From NCBI GenBank assembly GCA_017465565.1, contig JAFTWA010000020.1:1-52608 (forward strand): a stretch of DNA of 52,608 nt, written 5' to 3'. The DNA is from Tyzzerella sp. GTDB lineage: Bacteria; Bacillota; Clostridia; Lachnospirales; Lachnospiraceae. Positions 1 through 8,241 of this stretch are shown one piece after another (the stretch's first letter is position 1; the number at the start of each line of letters is the position of its first letter). The translations under genes and the position numbers were made by a program. Under the pieces are notes generated by a model. That model was not told the origin of the DNA and searched no databases. It was given only the letters and a program-made list of their open reading frames with translations.

Positions 1-774
1 AAAAAGGTGGAAATCACTAATCCAATCAACCTTGCTGGTGATGTTACTGGCAAAGAATTTATTCTAGATGTCGAAATCATGTTGAATGATGACACTCTTA
101 TTAATCTGGAAATGCAGGTTGCCAATGAATTCAACTGGCCAGAACGTTCCCTTTCCTATCTTTGCAGGTCATATGATCAACTCTATCGTGGGCAGAAATA
201 TGAAGATGTACTGCCTGTCATCCACATTGGATTTCTCGATTTCACACTTCATCCGGAGGACCCCGAATTTTACGCCACTTATAAACTTTTAAATGTTAAA
301 AATCATCGCCTTTACAGTAGCAAATTCGTACTCTCTGTGGTAAACTTAAACCAAATAAAGTTGGCAACCGAAGAAGACAAAGCATACAATATCGACTATT
401 GGGCTCGCATCTTCAAGGCCAAAACATGGGAGGAAATCAAGATGTTAGCGAAAGACAATGAATACTTGCACGAAGCGGCAGAAAGTTTATATGTAGCAAA
501 TGCGGACGAAATTGTGCGCCAACAATGTATCGCCCGTGAAAATGCCGAACGAAGAGAACGTACTCTTGAAAGGGATAACAAATTACTCAAGCAAGAACTT
601 AACGAAAAGGAACAAGAAAATAAAACATTACGCGAAAACGTTCTTGAATCCGCACGTAATTTATTTGCTAATGGAGTAGGTTATCCTATCGTCAGAAAAT
701 CAATTCCTTCTTTGTCAGATGCCGAACTGCAAGCTATTTACAAAGAAGTTACTGGTGCAACTTATCATGAATAG
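1..774 (+). CDS. Rpn/YhgA-like PD-(D/E)XK nuclease, 5' end outside window
   Basis: The frame is open to the first base of the window, so the true start lies to the left; a GTG at 7 is a poor candidate because the family normally has about 50 more residues before the motif core. Counting from that GTG, Asp21, Glu35 and Gln37 form a D-x13-E-x-Q active-site pattern, the same spacing as in the gene at 51628-52461. Residues about 165-220 are a charged coiled coil, and the tail (SLSDAELQAIYKE) matches the tail of the 51628 protein. Members of this family act as recombination-promoting DNA nucleases or are annotated as transposases; the exact role here is inferred. A hairpin terminator follows at 796-832. 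Confidence 0.8.
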   Translation, partial: KKVEITNPINLAGDVTGKEFILDVEIMLNDDTLINLEMQVANEFNWPERSLSYLCRSYDQLYRGQKYEDVLPVIHIGFLDFTLHPEDPEFYATYKLLNVKNHRLYSSKFVLSVVNLNQIKLATEEDKAYNIDYWARIFKAKTWEEIKMLAKDNEYLHEAAESLYVANADEIVRQQCIARENAERRERTLERDNKLLKQELNEKEQENKTLRENVLESARNLFANGVGYPIVRKSIPSLSDAELQAIYKEVTGATYHE

Positions 775-795
775 ATATATCGTACAAATGAGGTT

Positions 796-832
796 AGGGG
801 ATTACCGCATTGATTGATAATCCCCTATTTTT
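796..832 (+). terminator. Rho-independent terminator after the Rpn-type gene
   Basis: AGGGGATTA (796-804) pairs with TAATCCCCT (818-826), followed by ATTTTT. It sits between two convergent genes and is best placed to stop the plus-strand transcript. Confidence 0.8.
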
Positions 833-834
833 AA

Positions 835-2076
835 TTATGATTTCCTCATCCACTTCTCTTTGACTGTTCGATATACTTCATCATCAATTTCTGGAATTCC
901 TTTTGAAAATGGTGGAATATACATATCCCCTGCCACTTTAGGGTCGGTACACATTGTATCGTTACGATATTTTTCTCTTTCTTCCTTGTTCCGCAGATTC
1001 GGAATCTCCATTGGAATACCACCTTTGAGTATAGAACGATATGCAAACATTCCAGGAAGAAACATATCCAAAGCTTCATAAACATCGATTGTATCGGCAT
1101 CTCCGAAGCCTTGAATCTTTCTTACAAAATTGTACATAGAATAGAAGTCTGAATTTCCATGTCCAAAACCTGCCGCCGCATCATCCATATCTTTCTTAGG
1201 AAAATAATCTTCTAATTTCCCAGTGTCATAAGCTCCATCTTCCTCATCAAAATTCACATAAAGTCTGCTTACACCAGCAATATCAGCATCCTCTCTAGAC
1301 GTTTCCATTCTGCCTTTTGACCCATATATACTGTACCAGATAGAATTTCGATACAAATCACCATGAATACTCTTTGCAATAGCACCATTTTCGAACTCAA
1401 CCATCTCAATTCCCATTTGTGCGCCTCTTCTGCCACATCTGATGCCTCGCTTATTCATATTACTTTCATAGCCTGTAACCCTGACAGGTCTTAGCCCTGT
1501 AATATGAACGAGTGGTCCCATCGAATGCGTACAGTAGAATGTTGCATACATGTTGTTTCTCCAATGGTCTGGTTCCCCATAAGTAATATCTGGCCAAATA
1601 GGTTCACAGTTATGCACATATTCACCTTCTCCGTATTCAAACTCACCGATTTTACCCTCACGATAAAGTCTTCGCATTTCATATGGCCCAGGCATGTAGC
1701 AATAATTTTCACCATAGGCATAAATGAGTCCCGTTTCCTCAACTGTCTCTATAAGTTCAACAGCTTCCTTCATAGTTTGTACAGGAAGCACCTCGCTAAA
1801 TACATGCTTTCCCTCCTTCATGCATCTGATTGCAAAAGGTGCATGCTCATTGGCATAATTAGCAAGTACAACCGCATCCATATCATGTTTAATAAAATCT
1901 TCAAAATCACTATAATACATGATTCCCTCTTCACCGCAAGTTTCCTTCTGTCTGTCCAAAACCTCTGGTACTTTATCACAAATAGCTACCAATTCTGCAT
2001 GCTCATACTTTTTTGAAAACTCAATCATACTTCCGCCCCGATAACCACCAAGAACTCCGATTTTCACCTTTTTCAT
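835..2076 (-). CDS. Gfo/Idh/MocA family oxidoreductase
   Basis: A 413-residue NAD(P)-dependent sugar or polyol dehydrogenase-type protein. The N-terminus carries the Rossmann nucleotide-binding loop (GVLGGYRGG, residues about 8-16). The usual EKP signature appears as SEVLP near residue 94-98, so the catalytic lysine position is altered. The rest fits the C-terminal alpha/beta substrate domain. AGGAGG lies just upstream of the ATG at 2076. It is the last gene of the glycan locus but is separated from the giant protein gene by a hairpin at 2107-2138, so it may be transcribed by read-through or from its own promoter. Such proteins often convert the sugar or uronic acid released by neighbouring hydrolases; the substrate is not known. 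Confidence 0.88.
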   Translation of the reverse strand: MKKVKIGVLGGYRGGSMIEFSKKYEHAELVAICDKVPEVLDRQKETCGEEGIMYYSDFEDFIKHDMDAVVLANYANEHAPFAIRCMKEGKHVFSEVLPVQTMKEAVELIETVEETGLIYAYGENYCYMPGPYEMRRLYREGKIGEFEYGEGEYVHNCEPIWPDITYGEPDHWRNNMYATFYCTHSMGPLVHITGLRPVRVTGYESNMNKRGIRCGRRGAQMGIEMVEFENGAIAKSIHGDLYRNSIWYSIYGSKGRMETSREDADIAGVSRLYVNFDEEDGAYDTGKLEDYFPKKDMDDAAAGFGHGNSDFYSMYNFVRKIQGFGDADTIDVYEALDMFLPGMFAYRSILKGGIPMEIPNLRNKEEREKYRNDTMCTDPKVAGDMYIPPFSKGIPEIDDEVYRTVKEKWMRKS

Positions 2077-2106
2077 TGTAAACCTCCTCTTTAAATCTTT
2101 CTTTTT

Positions 2107-2138
2107 AAGAAAAGCCCTGCTATCGCAGAGCTTTTCTT
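2107..2138 (-). terminator. Hairpin between the giant beta-helix gene and the oxidoreductase
   Basis: AAGAAAAGC.CTGC (2107-2120) pairs with GCAG.GCTTTTCTT (2125-2138) around a TATC loop. The U-rich side is part of the stem, so termination may be partial, allowing some read-through into the oxidoreductase gene. Confidence 0.65.
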
Positions 2139-2155
2139 ATTAAGTCACTATATCT

Positions 2156-5100
2156 TTATGCTCTTCTTTTCTTTCCAAGAATGAAGAGGATTGCTCCAAA
2201 CGATACAACTGCCATAGCAGCCATCATTAAGATTGTAGAGCCTGCATTGTCCCCAGTATCAACACTGCTTGATGAACCACTGCCACTTGCACTACCATTT
2301 GCATTTGGCTTCACAACTGGAATTCCATTTCCATTTGCCACTCCACCTACATATTCAACGTTGAAATTATCAAATGAAGCAACATCAAACATTGAACGAA
2401 CACCAACTGCACCATAGCCTAAATCGTAATCTCCAGCATACTCATAAACAGTTTGTACATAGCAGTCAGGATCACTTACCAATGACAATGTAATTGTAAG
2501 TTTGTTTCCATCAATATCTACTCGCAGATTCAATGGTTCTTTCTTACCATTTACAAAAAGGGCATTTCCTTCTCCAGTTTCACAGATTGTTCTGCTTAAT
2601 TCCTTCCATTTAGGGAATGTACCAACGATAATGTCAACACGGTTTTCTGCGTCTATCCATGTTCCGTCCGTATCTACAAAATCTGATTGTACCAAAATAC
2701 CCAAAGCATTAATATTATCTACCGCATGCCCTGCATTAGATGCACTGAGGTAAATACCTGAGTTAATTGTTCCATCTGCATCTGGGTAAATATCGACTGA
2801 TACAGATTTATAAGAACGTTCATCGCTCTTTAGAACTGCTTTGAATTCACCCTGTTCACCTGTTGTTATCAGTTTGCCATCCTTTATATTGAATCCGCCA
2901 TTAGATGAATGGTAAAAATCAAAGTCGATTGCATCCCATACACTATTGAAGTCGTATGTTGCATCTTCATAATCGTTGTCATCTTTTGAATCTTCAGCTT
3001 CAATTTCATGATATTCAATATTTAAGTTATCAAAGTTACTGCTACTATACATTGAACGAACGCCGACTTTTCCAAGTCCCAATCCATATTCACCAATATT
3101 GCCCGTATACTCATATACCTCAACAATATATTTACTTGGATCATTGAGTAATGAAAGCGTAATAACAAGTTCATCACCATCGATGTTTACTTTTAAATTT
3201 AACGGTTCTTTCACTCCATTTATGAATAAGTTATTTCCATTTCCTGTTTCAGAAGTGATTCTAGTTAGTTCCTTCCATTCTGGGAATGAACCAATAATGA
3301 TATCAATTCTGTTTCCAGCATCATTCCAACCTTCAAAGTTTGATTCTACTAAGACACCTAATGCTTTAATTCTATCCACAGCGTTTCCAGCCTGCGAAGC
3401 ATTCAAATAAATACCTCCCATAATTTCTCCATTTTCATCTGGGTAAATATCTACTGATACAGACTGATATACTCTGTTGTCACCTTGAACAATCGCCTTG
3501 AATTCGCCTTCTTCACCAACTGGCACCAATTGACCATTTTGAATCTTAAATCCACCTTCTGAAGATGAATAGAACTTGAAGTCTTTTCCTTCTGAAGCGT
3601 TTGTAAATGTATATGTTGCCGTTCTAATTGAATCTGGGTCAATATCACTTGGAACATCGCCAATACGCTCTACAACCGCATCATCTAAATATACGATTTC
3701 TTCTGCAGAACCTTCATGCTTGATGCCCAAACGATATAGTCTAGATTTTTGAGCAACAAAATCAAATACAATTTCCTCAAAATCCGTATTTTTCTCTACT
3801 GGAAGTTCAGCTATAATATTTCCATCCCTATCTGCAACAAATAAACTAGATATTCCCGATACAGCATTTACGTTTGCAGTGAATTTATAGCTTCCTTTTA
3901 CAAGGTAAAGTCCTTGATACAATTCTCCGTCGCCTTTGACATAACCGCTGTAATTCAAGTCACTTCGAACCTTTTCAGTTCCAGCATTTCCATTCTCTCC
4001 CATGTTTTGAGACCAGTTTGCAAGTCCTACTACCCAATTTGTTTCGTCCTTAAATCCATTTTCTTCTACAGTACTTCGAATAACTTTATCAAAATTGCCA
4101 TGTAAGAAATTAGTTGCTGCTCGACTTCTGCTATAAGAAACTTCCACTCCATTATATCTAACATTCTCCATTATTAAATTTGTTACTTGAGCAACTCTCA
4201 TATTATAGGTTTTCTTTAAAATGTTATTTACAATTGTTACATCCTGAATTGGAGACCAGTCATCTGTTTCTCCATTGTCCAAATTATAATTATAGAAAGA
4301 ACTCCAGCCATAATTTGGATTATCTGGCCATGTACCAATTGCACAACTTTCTCCGCCAAGAACGTTGTCATAAATTGTGATATCTTTAATTGTTGCTTTT
4401 GATAAATCAGAAATTCCTGTTCCCCATGGAATAAATGCTATACCAAGACCACCCCACAACTGATTACTTATATAGTTATAATCTTTTGCACAATTATCTC
4501 TGTCCATAATATCTTCTGCCCAAATATGGGTACGCTTATCTCCCATCGTAACAGAAATTGTTGTACAATCATCATTGGTATATACAAAATTACGATGAAC
4601 CGTATACCCATGGCAATTTCCAGTATCAAAAGCATCTCCGTTAATACATGCAATCTCTTCAAAAACATTGTTTGCATAGTATACATCTTCTGAATACAAT
4701 GTTAGTGTATGATAGTTATTTGAACGTTGAATTGTAATATCGGTCATATCAAAGTGTTTTGCATTATAAACACCAACTGGGAGCAAATGAATTCTGTTAG
4801 AACATCCCACACAAATATTGGAGTTCCATGCATAATTGTGTCCATCTGGTTGTTCTCCACCAACATCCATCATTCGAATTGTTCCACCACCTGTTATGCG
4901 AACATTCTCTATCGCTTCATCCTTTGTCCCATTTACTTGAAGTAATGGAAGGTTATCATAAAGCGAGTGTGCCCATACAACACCTTCTCTGTCATTATCA
5001 TGCCCATATACTGGTCCATCTGGCAAAAATTCATTTGTTTCACTATAATCATAATCCCCATAACGCTGTGACTGCCAGAGAATTGCACCTTCTTCAATCC

Positions 5101-8100
5101 GAAGTTCCACATTACTCTTTAAACGGATATTTGTAACTATATATCGTCTTCCAAATTCTGATGCGGTATTGCCTGGAATCACAACGGTTCCACCACCTTG
5201 TGCGTTGACATAATCGATAGCTGCATTAATTGCATTGTCATCACAAGTAAATGCATCGCCTTTTGCACCAAAATCCAACACACTTACAGTTAAGGAAGGC
5301 AGTTCAAATCTTTCCACACTATAGAAATCTTCATAGTTTTCAACTGCGAAGTGACCTGATACCTTCACTCCATCTACCCATGCAAGGAATAATGATGAAA
5401 GACGTGATACACCGGTATTGTACAGCGGAACTTCAACAGAGAAAGTACCATCATTTTTCACTTTTGCACTTCCAAGTTTTGTAATATTTCTAATTTCTGT
5501 GTCATACTCACTATTTACTGGATATGTCATACCCTCATTATAGTTGTTTACTGCTGATTCATACACAGTTACTGTTTTACCAACATAAGACTTATCTACT
5601 TTTCCCTTTACCACAATAACTTCTTCTTCACCATCTGCGATACAAGATGTAATTTCACCTGCATAATTATAAATGACATCTTCTCGTTCAAATGTAATCG
5701 CATCGATTGCAATAGAGCCACTATCTACATCATCTGGGAAAACGAATTTAAAGCCTCTTAAATATCCTTCACTGTCTGTTACTTGAGAAGTAAATTTATA
5801 TGGCTCATTTGCAGAACCCATTTGTACCAAATCTGATATATTAAAGAAATATGTCTGATATCCACTATTTGGCTCAATTTCAAATGTTTTACTTCTTACT
5901 TCACTGTATTGTCCATGTGCTTGAGATATAAAATACAATTTAATCTCACTTGCAGATGTATCGTTCTTCAATCTCACGCAGAACGTATTACGTAATGGCA
6001 ACCACATACTGTATTGACTTCCTGCTGTTGCTTCAATTCGTGGTGATTCTACAATCATTCCGCCTTCTGTCACATCAACAATCATTTGCCCATCTTCGTA
6101 TCTTTCTTCACCACCTGTGACATTAAAGGTCACAATACTTTGTTCATCTACAAACTCCATATCCACATGATTCCATGCATCCGGTCCCACTTCAGAAAAT
6201 GTGATATTCTTCACACTCATTGGCTGACCCCATTCATTAATGATGCAACTGGCAATTTCTTCAATTTCATCCCCTAATCGAGTAAAATTGTGTTCCAATA
6301 CAATAGTATCATCTACCTTCAAGTATAATGTAGTATTACTCCACATAACTTGCCAATGCATCCACTCATCGGCTGCTGGTTGAGATGCCAGTGCGGCTGT
6401 TGTCATATATACACCATTGCGACGAATTCTCACAGCATTGGCATCTGCACGATAATCCACGTACCACTCTGTGCCATCCTGTGTTTGAATCACAACACCT
6501 CCACTTGCCTCTGCCCAACGTGTTGCATTATAACGCATGTCAAATTCGATAGAGTTAACCTCTTCTAATTCTCCATTGTAGATCATTTGGGCTTGGTCAT
6601 AATCTGTTGTAGCATTATAGACAGTTTCACTATTTTCTTCTGTCTCAATCCATGCTCCTAAATTCCACTCAGGAAGTGTGATTTCACGATTAGATACTGC
6701 CATGTTTTTTACACTCATCTGTTGACCCCATTGCCATAATTTCGCTGTTGAGTCTTTTCCAAATGTATCGCCATATGTAGTATAATCTGCTTGAAGAATA
6801 ATTTTTCCATCTACATAGCCATATATCGTTGTATTGTCCCAACATAACTCCATGTTATACCATGTATTTCCATCCATTGTCAGACCTGTGTAAGTGATAT
6901 ATTCACCATTTCTTCTTAAGCGCAATGCCTGTGCATCTGAACGATAGTCCAAATACCATTCTGCTCCATTTTCTGCATATACCACAATTCCACTTCCTGC
7001 TTCAATCCACTTGTATGAATTATAACGAAAATCAATAGATATTGAGTTCATTTCTCCCATACTTCCGAGATACTGCATTCCCAATGAATCTCCTGTCGCT
7101 GTATATACAATTTCGTTGTTCTCTTCCGTTTCTGTCCAGTTTGTTGTGTCCCATAATCTATCGTCCACATAGGAAACCAACATGTTCTTTACACTCATCG
7201 GCTGTCCCCACTGCCACAATTTCGCAGTTGAAGTACTTCCAAATGTGTCACCATATGTAGCATAATCTGCCTGAAGAATAACTTCTCCATCTACGCAGCC
7301 ATAGATGGTTGTATCATCCCAACGCAACTCCATCTTATACCATGTACTTCCATCCATTTGCAGAGTTGGATATGTGATATATTCACCATTTCTTCGCAAT
7401 CGCAATGCCTGTGCATCAGAACGATAATCCAAATACCATTCTGCTCCATTTTCTGCATATACCACAATTCCACTTCCTGCTTCAATCCACTTGTATGAAT
7501 TATAACGAAAATCAATAGATATTGAGTTCATTCCTTCCATACTTCCAAGATAATCCATTCCCAATGAATCTCCTGTCGCTGTATATACAATTTCATTATT
7601 CTCTTTTGTTTCTGTCCAGTTTGTTGTATCCCAAAGTTTCTCTTCACCATTAGAAACCAACATATTTTTTACACTCATCTGTTGTCCCCACTGCCATAAC
7701 TTAGCGGTTGAGGCACTTCCAAACGTATCTCCATATGCTACATAATCTGCCTGAAGAATAACTTCTCCGTTTACACAACCATAAATGTTTGTGTCATCCC
7801 AACGTAATTCCAACTTGTACCATGTACTTCCATCCATTTGTACGGTTGGATACGTAATATACTCACCATTTCTCCTCAAACGTAATGCCTGTGCATCAGA
7901 ACGATAGTCCAAATACCATTCTGCTCCGTTTTCTGCATATACAATAATCCCACTTGCAGCTTCTACCCACATATATGAATTGTATCGGAAATCAATGGAT
8001 ACAGACTTCATTCCACCCATGCTTCCAAGATAATTCATTGCCAAAGAATCACCAGTTGCTGTATATACGGTTTCGCCATTTTCTACCGTTTCTGTCCAAT

Positions 8101-8230
8101 TTGTCGTGTCCCAAAGTGTATCACTATTTCCCGCTATGACATCCAACATTGAACTTGGCAAACAAGATATTAACAAAGCCAAAACAAGCAACATTGAGAT
8201 TATTTTTTTCAAATTTCTTTGTTTATTCAT
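2156..8230 (-). CDS. Giant secreted multidomain protein with GH28-like beta-helix
   Basis: A 2024-residue surface protein. In order: a signal peptide (residues 1-34); four concanavalin-like repeats of about 160 residues (starting near 39, 198, 358 and 520), the first three nearly identical; a carbohydrate-binding-type and an Ig-like region (about 680-970); a right-handed beta-helix (about 980-1380); a further binding-type domain; two more concanavalin-like repeats (about 1540-1910); a low-complexity Gly/Ser linker; VDTGDN, a hydrophobic helix and a KKRR tail that anchors it to the cell surface. In the helix, NGDAFD (1197-1202) and NDDC (1219-1222) match the GH28 polygalacturonase motifs NTD and GDD with the exact 21-residue spacing, but the GHG motif reads GLG (Leu1262). 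It may be a lyase, an altered hydrolase or a binding protein for pectin-like glycans. Confidence 0.85.
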   Translation of the reverse strand: MNKQRNLKKIISMLLVLALLISCLPSSMLDVIAGNSDTLWDTTNWTETVENGETVYTATGDSLAMNYLGSMGGMKSVSIDFRYNSYMWVEAASGIIVYAENGAEWYLDYRSDAQALRLRRNGEYITYPTVQMDGSTWYKLELRWDDTNIYGCVNGEVILQADYVAYGDTFGSASTAKLWQWGQQMSVKNMLVSNGEEKLWDTTNWTETKENNEIVYTATGDSLGMDYLGSMEGMNSISIDFRYNSYKWIEAGSGIVVYAENGAEWYLDYRSDAQALRLRRNGEYITYPTLQMDGSTWYKMELRWDDTTIYGCVDGEVILQADYATYGDTFGSTSTAKLWQWGQPMSVKNMLVSYVDDRLWDTTNWTETEENNEIVYTATGDSLGMQYLGSMGEMNSISIDFRYNSYKWIEAGSGIVVYAENGAEWYLDYRSDAQALRLRRNGEYITYTGLTMDGNTWYNMELCWDNTTIYGYVDGKIILQADYTTYGDTFGKDSTAKLWQWGQQMSVKNMAVSNREITLPEWNLGAWIETEENSETVYNATTDYDQAQMIYNGELEEVNSIEFDMRYNATRWAEASGGVVIQTQDGTEWYVDYRADANAVRIRRNGVYMTTAALASQPAADEWMHWQVMWSNTTLYLKVDDTIVLEHNFTRLGDEIEEIASCIINEWGQPMSVKNITFSEVGPDAWNHVDMEFVDEQSIVTFNVTGGEERYEDGQMIVDVTEGGMIVESPRIEATAGSQYSMWLPLRNTFCVRLKNDTSASEIKLYFISQAHGQYSEVRSKTFEIEPNSGYQTYFFNISDLVQMGSANEPYKFTSQVTDSEGYLRGFKFVFPDDVDSGSIAIDAITFEREDVIYNYAGEITSCIADGEEEVIVVKGKVDKSYVGKTVTVYESAVNNYNEGMTYPVNSEYDTEIRNITKLGSAKVKNDGTFSVEVPLYNTGVSRLSSLFLAWVDGVKVSGHFAVENYEDFYSVERFELPSLTVSVLDFGAKGDAFTCDDNAINAAIDYVNAQGGGTVVIPGNTASEFGRRYIVTNIRLKSNVELRIEEGAILWQSQRYGDYDYSETNEFLPDGPVYGHDNDREGVVWAHSLYDNLPLLQVNGTKDEAIENVRITGGGTIRMMDVGGEQPDGHNYAWNSNICVGCSNRIHLLPVGVYNAKHFDMTDITIQRSNNYHTLTLYSEDVYYANNVFEEIACINGDAFDTGNCHGYTVHRNFVYTNDDCTTISVTMGDKRTHIWAEDIMDRDNCAKDYNYISNQLWGGLGIAFIPWGTGISDLSKATIKDITIYDNVLGGESCAIGTWPDNPNYGWSSFYNYNLDNGETDDWSPIQDVTIVNNILKKTYNMRVAQVTNLIMENVRYNGVEVSYSRSRAATNFLHGNFDKVIRSTVEENGFKDETNWVVGLANWSQNMGENGNAGTEKVRSDLNYSGYVKGDGELYQGLYLVKGSYKFTANVNAVSGISSLFVADRDGNIIAELPVEKNTDFEEIVFDFVAQKSRLYRLGIKHEGSAEEIVYLDDAVVERIGDVPSDIDPDSIRTATYTFTNASEGKDFKFYSSSEGGFKIQNGQLVPVGEEGEFKAIVQGDNRVYQSVSVDIYPDENGEIMGGIYLNASQAGNAVDRIKALGVLVESNFEGWNDAGNRIDIIIGSFPEWKELTRITSETGNGNNLFINGVKEPLNLKVNIDGDELVITLSLLNDPSKYIVEVYEYTGNIGEYGLGLGKVGVRSMYSSSNFDNLNIEYHEIEAEDSKDDNDYEDATYDFNSVWDAIDFDFYHSSNGGFNIKDGKLITTGEQGEFKAVLKSDERSYKSVSVDIYPDADGTINSGIYLSASNAGHAVDNINALGILVQSDFVDTDGTWIDAENRVDIIVGTFPKWKELSRTICETGEGNALFVNGKKEPLNLRVDIDGNKLTITLSLVSDPDCYVQTVYEYAGDYDLGYGAVGVRSMFDVASFDNFNVEYVGGVANGNGIPVVKPNANGSASGSGSSSSVDTGDNAGSTILMMAAMAVVSFGAILFILGKKRRA
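6700..8120 (-). repeat. Three tandem 480-bp direct repeats inside the giant gene
   Basis: Blocks beginning near 6961, 7441 and 7921 repeat with a 480-bp period and encode the first three concanavalin-like domains. The 6961 and 7441 blocks are identical over about 90 bases, including silent positions, which indicates recent duplication or ongoing gene conversion. A fourth, diverged copy lies at about 6180-6670. Confidence 0.9.
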
Positions 8231-8241
8231 GTCTGCTCCTC

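Noticed and set aside
1504-2016. 170-residue plus-strand frame
   Set aside because: Antisense to the Gfo/Idh oxidoreductase, whose protein sequence is clearly conserved; no family features in the antisense frame.
6700-8120. CRISPR array or satellite
   Set aside because: The repeat unit is 480 bp, in frame and coding, so it is a protein domain array. No CRISPR-like short repeats occur anywhere in the window.
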